Assembly: GCA_947169265.1 (NCBI GenBank)
Contig: CAMVPC010000003.1
Coordinates: 55,825 to 119,824, forward strand
Direction: 5' to 3'
Source: an uncultured Prevotellaceae bacterium
GTDB taxonomy: Bacteria; Bacteroidota; Bacteroidia; Bacteroidales; Muribaculaceae
Length of the DNA stretch: 64,000 bases
Positions 7,933 through 18,100 of the stretch are shown piece after piece (the first letter of the stretch is position 1; the number at the start of each line of letters is the position of its first letter). The translations under genes and the position numbers were made by a program. The notes under the pieces are model-generated. The model saw nothing but the letters and a program-made list of their open reading frames with translations. It did not search any database and had not been told where the DNA came from.

Positions 7933-8463
7933 CTACGAGCGCAGGAGGTTGAAGAAGTGCCACATCACGATGGCGGCGGTGCACGCCACGTTGAGGGAGT
8001 GCTTCGTGCCGCATTGCGGCAGCTCGAGGCACGAGTGGCACGCGTCGACGACTTCCTGCGCCACGCCTTTCACCTCGTTGCCCAGCACAAGGGCCACGCG
8101 TGCGGCGGGCGGTGTCGTCACCTGCTCGAGGCTCACGCTGCCGTGCACTTGTTCGACGGCCGCCACATGATAGCCGTCGCGCTTGAGCGCCTCCACAGCC
8201 TCGAGGGCACTGGGGCAATAGGTCCAAGCCACGCTATCCTCGGCGCCGAGTGCCGTTTTGTGTATCTCGTGACTGGGCGGCTTGCCGGTGATGCCACACA
8301 TCACCACGCGCTCGACGGCAAAGGCGTCGGCGGTGCGCAAGATACTGCCCACGTTGAGTTCGCTGCGCACGTCGTCGAGTACCACGGTGAGCGGTATCTT
8401 GACGGCGTGGCTAAACTCCTCAGGACTCATGCGCCCCAGCTCGAGCATGGTTTTCTTTTTCAT
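7933..8463 (-). CDS. TrmH/SpoU-family RNA 2'-O-methyltransferase
   Basis: A 176-residue SPOUT-fold methylase. Motif 1 is at about 38-50 (LNVGSILRTADAF), motif 2 is VALVLGNEVKGV near 122-133 and motif 3 is KHSLNVACTAAIV near 154-166, which form the trefoil-knot SAM site. It has no N-terminal substrate-binding domain, so it is the short type. The target (tRNA or rRNA position) cannot be told from sequence. It converges with ddl. The ATG at 8463 is preceded by a GAGTAAAC-type repeat block. Confidence 0.85.
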   Translation of the reverse strand: MKKKTMLELGRMSPEEFSHAVKIPLTVVLDDVRSELNVGSILRTADAFAVERVVMCGITGKPPSHEIHKTALGAEDSVAWTYCPSALEAVEALKRDGYHVAAVEQVHGSVSLEQVTTPPAARVALVLGNEVKGVAQEVVDACHSCLELPQCGTKHSLNVACTAAIVMWHFFNLLRS

Positions 8464-8469
8464 AGTTTT

Positions 8470-8526
8470 TTAAGAGTAAACAAGTAGACGAGTAAATGAG
8501 TAAACGAGTAGACAAGTAGACAAGCG
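8470..8526. repeat. GAGTARAC short tandem repeat block
   Basis: Degenerate 8-10 base units (AGTAAAC, AGTAGAC, with AAG or GAG joints) repeat about six times just upstream of the SpoU-type gene. Bases 8473-8492 match 52125-52144 at 19 of 20 positions; that copy also lies directly upstream of a minus-strand start codon. The function is unknown. Confidence 0.6.
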
Positions 8527-8556
8527 GTGAGCTAAAAGCTAACTAACATCTAATAT

Positions 8557-9978
8557 CTACAAACTCACGTCATGTCGGCGCAGGGCTTCGGCGTGTTCGT
8601 CGATGCGGCGCAACTCGCGCGGAATGTCGATGCGTTGCGGGCAGTGGCCCGTGCATTGTCCGCAGCCCGTGCAGTGGTCGGCCTGTCGCAGTCGCGGCAC
8701 CGAGCGGTCGTAGCCCACGAGGAAGGCGCGTCGCGCGCGGCTGTAGTCGTCGTCTTTGTCGCTCTCGATGAGATTCCCTTCTTTGATGCACTTGTTGTAG
8801 TGTGTGAAAACGGCGGGAATGTCGATACCGTAAGGGCACGGCATGCAGTACTTGCAGTCGTTGCATGGGATGGTTTGCAGGGCCACCATTTGGTCGGCGA
8901 TTTTCATCAGGAAAGCGTCTTCTTCGGCCGTGATGGGCACCAGCGGTGAGTAAGTGTTGAGGTTGTCCTTGAGGTGTTCCATGAAAGTCATGCCGCTAAG
9001 CACGGTGAGCACGCCCGGCGGCGTGCCGGCATAGCGGAACGCCCAGCGGGCCACGGTGCCGTCGGGGTCGCGCTGTTTCATTTGCTTGAGGATGGCATCG
9101 GGCACGTCGGCAAGTCGTCCGCCCAGCAGCGGCTCCATGATAACGGCGGGAATGCCGCGTTTCTCGAGCTCGTGGTAGAGGTATTCGGCGTTGGTGTTGC
9201 GGGTGTTGATTTCCTTGGCGTGGCGCCAGTCGAGGTAGTTAAGCTCGATTTGCACGAAGTCCCAATGGTAATCGCCTGTGTCGTGCCACTCGAGCAGGTT
9301 GTCGAACACGGCGATGTCGCCGTGGTAGCTGAAGCCCAGGTTGCGAATCTTTCCGGCGGCTTTTTGCTCCACGAGCCAGTCGAGCAGGCCGTTGTCCATA
9401 TAGCGGCTGTTGAACTCCTCCACGCCGTCGTTGCCCATTCCCACGCCGTGCAGGAGCATGTAGTCGACATAGTCGACGCGCAACTCCTTGAGCGAGTTGT
9501 GGAACATCTCTTGCGAGGCTTCGAGCGACCATGTCTCGGGCGAGAAATTGGAGAGCTTGGTGGCAATGTAGTATTTGTCGCGCGGGTGGCGGCTCAGCGC
9601 GATGCCGGTGGCCGTTTCGCTGCGTCCCTGGCAGTAGGCAGGCGACGTGTCGAAGTAGTTGACGCCATGGGCGATGGCATAGTCCACCTCCTCGTTGACG
9701 AGTTCCTGGTCGATGGGCGCGTCGGGGTTTTCGCGGCCGCTGCCGCCGCCCTCGATGGGCAGTCGCATCATGCCGTAGCCCAGCAGCGACACGTGGTCGC
9801 CGGTATTGGGATTGTCGCGGTAGGTCATTTTTCCGGTGGGCTCGGGAATGTCGCTTGTGCTGTCGTTCTTGGTGCGGCAGGCCGTGAGCGCGCCGGCCGT
9901 GACCACGGCCGTACCGCCCATGAGCTGAAGGAATCGCCGGCGGTTGATGTGTTGGGGCTGTATTTTGTTTGGTTCCAT
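8557..9978 (-). CDS. Tat-exported aldo/keto reductase with C-terminal double ferredoxin domain
   Basis: A 473-residue redox protein. A twin-arginine-type signal (NRRRFLQLMGG, 12-22) runs into LTAC, which could act as a lipobox. The aldo/keto reductase barrel follows, with Tyr in DTSPAYCQGRSE, Lys in ATKLS and His in LLHGVG, matching the AKR catalytic set. The C-terminus carries two cysteine clusters, CNDCKYCMPC and CTGCGQCTGHC, for iron-sulfur centres. It lies 43 bases after the membrane ferredoxin protein and is probably its electron partner in the periplasm. The substrate is unknown. Confidence 0.85.
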   Translation of the reverse strand: MEPNKIQPQHINRRRFLQLMGGTAVVTAGALTACRTKNDSTSDIPEPTGKMTYRDNPNTGDHVSLLGYGMMRLPIEGGGSGRENPDAPIDQELVNEEVDYAIAHGVNYFDTSPAYCQGRSETATGIALSRHPRDKYYIATKLSNFSPETWSLEASQEMFHNSLKELRVDYVDYMLLHGVGMGNDGVEEFNSRYMDNGLLDWLVEQKAAGKIRNLGFSYHGDIAVFDNLLEWHDTGDYHWDFVQIELNYLDWRHAKEINTRNTNAEYLYHELEKRGIPAVIMEPLLGGRLADVPDAILKQMKQRDPDGTVARWAFRYAGTPPGVLTVLSGMTFMEHLKDNLNTYSPLVPITAEEDAFLMKIADQMVALQTIPCNDCKYCMPCPYGIDIPAVFTHYNKCIKEGNLIESDKDDDYSRARRAFLVGYDRSVPRLRQADHCTGCGQCTGHCPQRIDIPRELRRIDEHAEALRRHDVSL

Positions 9979-10021
9979 GCGGGTTGGTGAATCGAAAAAA
10001 TTATTATCTGTAAAAACTCAA

Positions 10022-11530
10022 TCAAACGAGCTGCTGGGTGTCGTGACCTTCGACGTAGATACCCGACAAGGGGCGCGATGGACACACATATTCGCACGCG
10101 CCACACCCGATGCAGCGTGCCGCGTTGACGATAGGCACCATGGCGCCTTCTACCGTCTCGTCGTCGACCATCATGATGGCGCCGTTGGGACAATGGCGCG
10201 CGCAGTTGCCGCACTGTACCGGGTCACCCTTCTCGTCGCGGCTCACGTGGGGCAGGCAGTTCTCGCGGATGGTGACGGCGTGACCTATCTTAGTCGACAC
10301 TTTCTTGTCGAGCTCCAGCGGCACGATGGCGCCCGCCGGGCACACCTGGCCGCAACGATTGCACTCGGGACGGCAATAGCCGTGGTCGAAGCCCATCACC
10401 GGCTGCATCAGCGTGAAGACGTCGCCACTGGGGCGCAGCACGCCGTTAGGGCATTGCGCCACACACAGCTGGCAGGCCGTGCAGTGCCGCGCGAAGTGGC
10501 GCGCGCTCAGCGCGCCGGGCGGCAACACGGGCATCTCGCGTGCGGGTTCTTTCTTGTCCTCGATGACGGCCAGACCGCCATCGCGCTTCTTGCGTGCTTG
10601 GGCCAGGGCCGCGGCGCTCAGGGCCGCGGCGCCGGCCACAAGGAAGGCCCTCTTATTCTCATCGACGGCGATGGGCCGCGTGTCGCTCTCTTCTTGGTCG
10701 TGTCGCGGCGACGGCTTGCCGGCGCGATAAGTCAGTGCGCCCACTTTGCAGGCCTCGAGACAGTTGCCACACACGACACATCGCGAGTAGTCCACACGAT
10801 GGTTTTCCACGTCGATGCACGAGGCTTTGCAGCGGCGCGAGCAGCTGCCGCAGGAGATGCATTTGCGCTCGTCGAGGCGCACCTTGAAGATGGCAAACCG
10901 CGACAGCAGGCCCAGCGTGGTGCCCACGGGACACAGCGTGTTGCAGTAGGTGCGCCCGCCACGCCACGCCAGCACGCCCACCGCCACCAGGGTGACGGCG
11001 GCCACGATAAATGTGGGTAACGACCTTATCCACACATCGGTGCTATAGAAGGCGTAGCTCTCATAGTGCTCGGCCACGGCGGCCAGCGCGTTGTTGCCCC
11101 ACCGGTAGAGGGGCTGTAGCAGGTTTTGCGCGATGCGTCCGTAGGCGCCGTAGGGGTCGAACAAGGCTGTGAGCACGCCCACGCCCATCACCACGCCGGC
11201 CACATAGACGGCCAGCAGCGTGTAGCGCAGCCACCGTTTCTCGCGCGAATAGGAGAAACGGCGTTGCGCCTTCTTGCCGCGCAACCGCGAAATGATGTCC
11301 TGCATGATGCCCAGCGGACACACCACCGAGCAGTAGACGCGTCCCAGCAGCAATGTGGCCACCACGAGCACCGCGAGCACTACCACGTTGAGGGCGAGTA
11401 CGGCCGGAACGGCCTGCACGCGCGCCAGCCATCCCAGCCAGCGATGCAGCGTGCCCGTGAAGTCGAGCAGTAACAGCGTGAGCAGCGCGAAGCTCACCAT
11501 CGCAAGCACAATTCTTATTTTTCGAAGCAT
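10022..11530 (-). CDS. Membrane 4Fe-4S ferredoxin protein (NapH/NosR-like)
   Basis: A 502-residue protein. The N-terminal third has about five membrane segments with CxxxCP motifs (GRVYCSVVCPLG and GRTYCNTLCPVG), as in NapH/NosR-type quinol-side electron carriers. Two 4Fe-4S motifs follow (CISCGSCSRRC and CVVCGNCLEAC). A Tat-like segment lies near 275-295 (NKRAFLVAGAAAL). The C-terminal ferredoxin region has CTACQLCVAQC, a CRPECNRCGQVC cluster, CGNCARHC and CIGCGACEYVC. The embedded Tat-like segment suggests that the C-terminal half faces the periplasm. The ATG at 11530 (MLRKIRI) was chosen over 11563. It is co-directional with the reductase downstream. Confidence 0.8.
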   Translation of the reverse strand: MLRKIRIVLAMVSFALLTLLLLDFTGTLHRWLGWLARVQAVPAVLALNVVVLAVLVVATLLLGRVYCSVVCPLGIMQDIISRLRGKKAQRRFSYSREKRWLRYTLLAVYVAGVVMGVGVLTALFDPYGAYGRIAQNLLQPLYRWGNNALAAVAEHYESYAFYSTDVWIRSLPTFIVAAVTLVAVGVLAWRGGRTYCNTLCPVGTTLGLLSRFAIFKVRLDERKCISCGSCSRRCKASCIDVENHRVDYSRCVVCGNCLEACKVGALTYRAGKPSPRHDQEESDTRPIAVDENKRAFLVAGAAALSAAALAQARKKRDGGLAVIEDKKEPAREMPVLPPGALSARHFARHCTACQLCVAQCPNGVLRPSGDVFTLMQPVMGFDHGYCRPECNRCGQVCPAGAIVPLELDKKVSTKIGHAVTIRENCLPHVSRDEKGDPVQCGNCARHCPNGAIMMVDDETVEGAMVPIVNAARCIGCGACEYVCPSRPLSGIYVEGHDTQQLV

Positions 11531-11560
11531 AAAATCAATATTAAGGGGAAAGTGAAAGTG

Positions 11561-11592
11561 CAAATTTAGCGATTTTCGGCGAAACTCGCAAC
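11561..11592 (-). promoter_or_regulatory. Promoter of the iron-sulfur redox operon
   Basis: On the minus strand GTTG (11589-11592), a 20-base spacer and TAAATTTG (11561-11568) fit the Bacteroidetes promoter pattern about 30 bases before the ATG at 11530. Confidence 0.55.
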
Positions 11593-11681
11593 TTCCCGAA
11601 ATATTTCATATTATAGAATCGGCGCGCCCGGCGTTTCCCTTGACGCCTTAGTGGCACCAGGCACTGTGTGTCACGTGAAGC

Positions 11682-11816
11682 CTATGTGGGGAGCAATGTG
11701 GATGTGGCGAGTAGCCCGGCCTTGCAGTAGTCGATGAGCGTGTCGAGGCGCTTCTTGTGGGAGTTGTCGTCAAGGAGCGTGTCGTTGCCCGACCTGAAAA
11801 CGGTTTTCTGTTCCAC
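11682..11816 (-). pseudogene. Possible coding remnant or small ORF beside tRNA-Lys
   Basis: A frame starting at GTG 11816 (or slightly upstream at a TTG next to the T-run) runs 44 codons to TAG at 11682-11684. Codon choice is like that of neighbouring genes (GAC, AAC, CTC, CGC), and it reads 'GNDTLLDDNSHKKRLDTLID', which looks like real protein rather than noise. No start with a promoter is seen, and it sits between a tRNA terminator and an operon promoter. It is either a very small gene or the 3' scrap of a lost gene. Confidence 0.25.
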
Positions 11817-11826
11817 GAATGACAAA

Positions 11827-11858
11827 AAAAAAGCCAACGGCATTTTTGCCATTGGCTT
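11827..11858 (-). terminator. tRNA-Lys terminator
   Basis: Directly after the CCA end, the minus strand reads AAAGCCAATGGC, a short loop, GCCGTTGGCTTT and a run of T: a strong intrinsic terminator. Confidence 0.9.
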
Positions 11859-11934
11859 TGGTGACCCCGGTGGGGCTCGAACCCACGACCCACTGATTAA
11901 GAGTCAGTTGCTCTACCAACTGAGCCACGGAGTC
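11859..11934 (-). tRNA. tRNA-Lys (anticodon CTT)
   Basis: A full 76-base cloverleaf on the minus strand including encoded CCA. The acceptor GACTCCG pairs with CGGGGTC (one G-U). The D-loop is CTCAGTTGGTAGAGC and the anticodon stem ACTGA/TCAGT, with loop CTCTTAA giving anticodon CTT, which reads AAG lysine codons. The T-arm is GTGGGTTCGAGCCCCAC. Confidence 0.95.
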
Positions 11935-11970
11935 ATTGAATCTCGCGCATGTTGTTTGCGAATTCGACTG

Positions 11971-12000
11971 CAAAGGTACAACATTTTTTTTAATCGCCAA
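11971..12000 (-). promoter_or_regulatory. tRNA-Lys promoter
   Basis: The minus strand has TTGG (11997-12000) and TACCTTTG (11971-11978) with an 18-base spacer, placed about 37 bases before the tRNA 5' end. Confidence 0.7.
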
Positions 12001-12062
12001 GCATTTTGCGACATTTTTTTTCGTCGTCACCTTTTTTGACGTGAATTGTGGCGCTAAAAGAA

Positions 12063-12092
12063 GAGGGCGGCCCATGGTGTCGGGCCGCCCTC
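12063..12092 (-). terminator. Terminator of the giant surface protein gene
   Basis: An 11-base perfect stem GAGGGCGGCCC/GGGCCGCCCTC with an 8-base loop, followed on the minus strand by TTCTTTT, about 30 bases after the stop codon. Confidence 0.8.
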
Positions 12093-12123
12093 GTCGGGTG
12101 GGTATTAGGAATAAGGGGGTGTC

Positions 12124-15100
12124 TTATCGAAGCACCTTGCGGGTGCTGCGGGTGCCATCATCGTAGGTGATCACCTCGATGTTCACGCCCTGGAACGGTG
12201 TGGCGCTCTCCATGCCCTGCGCGTTGTAGTACTTCACGCCGGTGATATGGGCCGCGCCGTCAATGCCGATGATGCCGGTAACGACGTTGCTGGTGAGCTT
12301 GTCGCTCACGGTATATTCGGCAATATAGTAAGGCTGGTTGCTCTCGGCTTTGAGCATGGGAGCACCCTGGCCTTGCGAAGCGCTCTTGGTGAAGTAAACG
12401 CGCACCACGAAGTCCATGGGAATCTCCTCGCCGGCCTCAAGCTTGAGAGCGCCGAATGTTCCCGAGTAGATGTGCTGGCCGGCCGAGCCTACCAGTTCGT
12501 TACCCAGGGCTTCGCCCTGCTGGCAAGCCTCTTTGTCGACAAACTTATATTCGCCGTTGACATCGAGGTTCAGGCGGTGGGTGTAATCGGGCACTTTGCC
12601 GCCGGGTTCTTGCTCGCCCAGGTACTGGGGAGCGATTTTGCGCCAAGCGCGAACCTTAGCCACCTCGTATCCTTCGGGCAAGTCGAGGGTGTTGACATCG
12701 AGGAACACGTTGTAGTAAGCGTAGGTCTTTCCGTTGGCGGTCCAGGTATATTCACTGCGCATGGGCTCCACATTGACCTCGAGTACGCCACCGGCAGTCA
12801 TTTGCTGCGGACCGCCGTAGGTGTTATAGTCCTTGCGGTCGGTATTGTCGGTGGGGTTCACGGCGGCTGCCGGAGCGAAGAGTTCCACCACAGGCGCGTA
12901 GGTGTAGGTGTCGCCGTTTTGAGCCTCTTTCACCATGAAGTTGTCCTTGAACAGGGCGGTGACGTCGTTGTGGTTGCCTTCGGCGTCCATGGTGAAGTTC
13001 TCGGTGCGGTCGGTGTAATCGGCGTTCATTGCCACGGTGTAGTATTCACCCTGGTTGCCGGCCTGTCCTTGCGGCGAGGCATCGGCGCCGTCGTCCTCGT
13101 AGATGGAGCGTTGTTCGGCAGCGGTCTTCTTGTCGGCCCATCGATAGATATAGTAAGCCAGGATTTCGCTCTTGCCGCTGTAACGTGCTTGCAGGTTAAA
13201 GTCGGTCGAAGCGGGAATCTGGTGGGTCACATCGTCTTCCACGTCTTGCGCGGTGAGCGGGTTCATCGCCATCTCGGTCTTGTAGACCGGCACACTCACG
13301 GTGTTACTGGTGGCCATGTCGCTCGTCTCGGTGCCCTCGTCGTTGAGGTTGAAGGGCACGGCGGTTTGCAGTGTCACATAGTAGACATACACCGAGGGGT
13401 GCGTGTTGTCTTCCACGCTCACGCTGAAGTTGTCGTAGAGCTTCAGGCCATCGAACACCACGTTGCCGTTCTCATCAATCGAGATGGTCGAGGTGGCGGC
13501 ATTGGCGTGATAGCCGGCGCCGTAAGGCTTGCCGCTGAAGTCGGTTTGGTCGTCACCGGCCTCGTAGGCGAGGGTACCGCCCGTGGTGGCGTCGAATGCG
13601 GTGACCTTGCAGTTGGCGAAGTTGACGGCATTCTCTTTGTCGACTACTTCTTGTCCGTCGACGGTCTTGAGCGTGGCGCGCCAGAACTTGAACATACCCA
13701 CGTCGCTGCCTTCTTGCCACACCCTCAGGTAGTTGGCTTTCACGTTAGTGCCCACGGTGTTGTTGGCGATGAGCGAGTTGGAATAGTTGTTGGTCTTGGT
13801 GGCGGCGTCGTAGCGGCTGTAATAGTAGTCGCTGTTGAGCTCGATGCGCAGTTGCTCGGCGCGGTCGAGGCCGGGAATCACGAAGCTTTCCTCGTTCGAC
13901 AGCTGCAGGCTCAAGAATTGCTCCTTGTCCTGACCCTGCACGACGTAGGTGACCACTTGTCCGGTCTCCAGCATCTCGATGTGGTCCACATAGGAGTAGG
14001 TGTTCGGGTCGAGGTTGTCGGTGACTTTGACATAGGTCTTCGTGCCGTCGGCGTTGGTGACAACACGGTACAGGGTGTACATACCATAGCCCGTGGGCAG
14101 GAACTCGAGCAGGTTGGAGGTCCAGCTCAGGTGCAAGTCGTAGACATTGGCGTTTTCTTGCTTTTCGCCTTCAATGTCATATTGCTTGATGACAAACAGA
14201 CCCATCTTGGGCGCATACTGCTTGTTGTAGTTCTGGTACATGTCGTTTTGGTCGTTCTCGGTCTGGATACCGTCGCGGCTGTTGCTCTTGCCGGCTCCTT
14301 CGCTCCACCATTGCATGCGGCGCTCGGGGATGGTAATCATCAGGTCGCGCACGTCCTGGCAGTCGTCGGTCTTCGAATCCTTGCCGTACATGTTGAACTC
14401 GTGTCCCACCACGCCGCTGCTGCTCACGAACGGAATCGACTGGCAGTCGTGCTCGATGACAAACGTCTTCATGTCAACCAAGTCTTGATAGACGTCGGTA
14501 ATCTCGGCCACGTCGCCCAAGTCGACCGGGCTCAGCTGCTCAAACATCTGGTAGAACGGACCCATTTCCTCGGTCTCGCGATAGCCGTTGCTGGTGCTGG
14601 AGGCATCGATGAACGAGCCGGTGATGCGGTCCACGTCGAGACTGAACATGCGCAGGCGGCCCTTGGCCAGCAGGAAGAAGCGGTTGAGCTTGTCGGCGTC
14701 GAGCTTGAAGATGGTACCGGCTTCCTCACCGGCGCCCATACGGCGCGACTCGGTGATGACGCGCACACTCTTGAACACGGTGCCAAACAGGTTGCACAGC
14801 GCCTCGTGGGTGGCGGGCTTGTTGTTGCTGATGCTTGCCACGACCTCGTCCCAGGTGCCGTCGTCGTGCACGTTGTTGTCGTTCATCTCAACGAGCAACA
14901 GGGTGATGCCCTCCTTGAGCGGCTTGTACTCGTCGGGGTTGAAGTAGCGGTACTGGGGATAAAGGCTGTTGGCCACAATGTGCTCACTCACATTTTCGCT
15001 GAAGCCGATGTTCCAGCCGTAGCTGTCGGCGTAGTCATATCCGTCGGTGCCGTAAACGATGGTACCGATGGCCGGATAGGCCACCTCGCGGTCGGGCACG

Positions 15101-18100
15101 CCGGCCGAGGTGTAGCCGCGGTACCAGTTACCGGGGATGTTGCGGTTGGTGTACACCTCGCGCATGAGGGCTACCATCTGGGCAGGCTCGGTGGCCACCT
15201 CGGCCAGGTTGCTGGTGTGGGTGCCTTCCTCGTCTTCCCAAGTATATTCTATAGCCGCGAAGTCGTCGGTGGTCATCGTGGGCTCGTTCACATGGCTCGT
15301 GCCGTTGAGAGTGATGGGCAGCGAACCGCCATCGCTGAAGCTCATGGTGAGCGTCACATTGTTATATTCCACGCTCTCGGTGTCGTTGTTGGGGGCCATC
15401 GTGATGGCGATGGTGCCTTCCTCGTTGGCGCCGATGCTTGCCGGAGCGCTTGCCACGCTATAAGGATAAGACAGCTCGCTGAACGTGGGCACCACGGCAA
15501 CCGCGTTGAGGTTCTTCACAGTCACGTTCAGGGTCTTGTGACCCTTGACGCTCACGCGGTCGAAGTTGAGCACGCCGTTGTCGGGCGAGACGAGGACCAC
15601 GCCGCGGGCCGTCTCATAGGTGAAGGTGGCCTGGGGCAGGAACGTAGTGCTGTATCCGTTACCGCTCTGTGCGGTGTAACTCGTGGCGAGGGTAGTGAGA
15701 TTATTGCCCAAGCCCAGTTGGCTGGTCGTTTGGCCATAGAACCTGCTGCGTGCTTCGTTACCCTTGGTGGTGACGTTGGTTTGAATCACCAGGTTGCCGC
15801 CGTTGTAAACATAGGGCTTGGTGAATTCAAAGGTGAGGTAATATTCGCTGTTAAACGCTTTGCCAATGGGCGAAACGGTAGCTACGGCGGTTAAAGTGCT
15901 TTCGTCAACGAGACCCGATTGCAAGTTGGCATTCTCGGTCTCACCGATACTCACTTCCACAGTACCACCACTGAAGTAAACCGCGCCCTTGTGGCGGAAG
16001 GTGACTTTGGTGATTTGCTTGCCCACCAGGTCGGTGATTAACGATGCGGGATAGAGCATTTGCACCCGTCCGGTGGTGTTGTATTTACCACCATAGATGG
16101 GAGCGATACTCGATAGGTTGGCGTCGTTGGTGCTGGTGCTCTCGGCCACGGTGAGCTCGCCACCTTCGGGAGCCTCGAGGGCGGTACCGTTAAGGGTGAC
16201 AGTGGTGGCCTCGCCGTTGATGGTGACGGTGAGCGTGCCGGTGTGGGTGCCCACGGCTTCGGGAGCATAGGTTACGGTGAACGCCGTGCTCGAGCCGGCG
16301 GCTACCTCGGTGGCAGCTTCAATGCTGAACGGGGCCTCAATGCCGCTGAAGGCCGGCGTGAAGGCTCGGTTGCCGGTGTTCTCGACGGTGAGGGTGCCGG
16401 TCGTGCTTTGGCCTTCCTGGCAGCTGAAGGTGAGCGATGCGGGAGTCACCGTGCCGCTCACGACGGGAACCACGGCGGTGGCGTTCACGGCCACGTTCAC
16501 GGTCTCGGCGTTAGCACTGGTGAGCGTAATCGTGCCGGTGGCGTTGCCGGCGGCCTGGGGAGCGTAGGTCACGGTGACGTTGACGCCATTGGCGGCGTCG
16601 GCGGCGGCGATGGTGGCCGGGCTCACGGTGAAGCCTTCGCCGGCAGCCACGGTGATGTCGCCCTCAATGTTGGCGCCCGTAACGGTAAAGGTGGCCGTCG
16701 CGGTCTCGCCCACAAAGGCGTTGATTGTCAACGCGTCGACCGACGTCGTGATGGTGGGCGTGGGAGGCAATGTGGCGGTGCCGCTCAGGGCAACGTCGAC
16801 ACTCGTGGCGTCGGCGCTGGTCAGGCGCAGCGTGCCGGTGTGGGTACCGGCGGCCGTCGGGGTATAAGTGACGGTTATCGTGCCGGTGGCGGCGCCATTG
16901 GTCTGGGCTATCGTGGCCGGCGTGATGCTGAACGGCGAGTTCTCCTCCACAATAGCGGCGGCGATGTCGCCCGTCAAGTTGGCGCCGGTAACGGTGACCA
17001 TGGCGGTAGCGGGCGTGCCGCCCACCATAGCCTCCAAGCCGCTCACCGCAGTCGGGTTGGCGGTGATAACAGGCGTGAGAGGCCCATCGTTGTCCTCCAG
17101 CCCGAATTTGACCTTGGGCAAGAAGTTACGGGTGTTGGCTGAGGTGTTATATACGCCATTGGCGTTTATCGAACTTCCGTAGCTGTGGAATGACGTGGCG
17201 CTTTCCTGGTTAGCGCCATAGAAATAAGTCCGCGAGCTACCGTAGGAGCCTGCAGTGGTAACCTCAAAGTCGATAACCAGATTGTTGCCGCTATACACGA
17301 AAGGCTCATCAAAAGTGATGGTGATTTCCTTCGCGCCCGCGACAGCGACAAGGTCGCTGGCAACAAGCGTCAGGCCGGTTAAGCGGGTGGGTGTCGTGGC
17401 GAAAACCGACTGGGTGGTCGTGCCAATCGACACATTGTATTTACCGTCCTTGAAATACTCGTTGGAGGTATAGAATGTTAAGCTCTTGATTTTTTTGCCT
17501 ACCATGTCCTCAAGCATGCTTGAGGGGTAAATCATCTGGTTAATCTGCTTCTCGTCATAGTAATAACCATAGATGGGCAAGTAATCGCTGGTGCTAGTCT
17601 CGTCGCACACTGTCTTCTCGTAGGCGGAGCTACCGGTTAAGGGCAAGTTAAATGTGCCGGCGTCTCCACAGTTAACGGTTAATGTGCCGGTATAATCACC
17701 AATAGCGGTGGGGCTAAACACAACAGGTATTGTGGCTGTTTGTCCGCTTGCCAGTTCGGTACCCGTGAAAGCGGTGCTGAACCCTGTTCCGGCGATAGAG
17801 GCAGCCGGTGTGAACGCGTTAGCGCCGGTGTTCTTTACTGTTACATCCAGGGTTTTGCCTGAATTAATCATTATTGTCCCAAATGACAAGCCATCCTCTT
17901 CACTCGGCGTTATTTTAGCGGCATAGTCCTGAAGCGTTCCCAGCTCATAGTTAATGGTCATTTTGGGCAGGAAAGATTCGGAATAAACATAACTTCCGGT
18001 TGTCTCAACCGATGTTTTGTCGGTTGCATCTACACCATACCAAGATTGAGCGTAAGAACCGGAACCACTGGTGACGAGCAAATCAACAATTAAATTGCTC

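Larger units (their letters stand above)
11531..11858. other. Gap between iron-sulfur operon and tRNA-Lys
   Basis: Holds the promoter of the iron-sulfur operon (11561-11592), a weak parS-like 13/16 match (11667-11682), a possible short coding remnant (11682-11816) and the tRNA terminator. Nothing else is recognised. Confidence 0.6.

Noticed and set aside
11026..11034. Perfect DnaA box TTATCCACA
   Set aside because: A single copy inside a coding gene, with no further boxes nearby; it does not mark an origin by itself.
12247..15894. 1215-residue open frame on plus
   Set aside because: It is antisense to the giant surface protein, is rich in Val/His/Gly from reversed codons, and has no promoter or recognisable domain.
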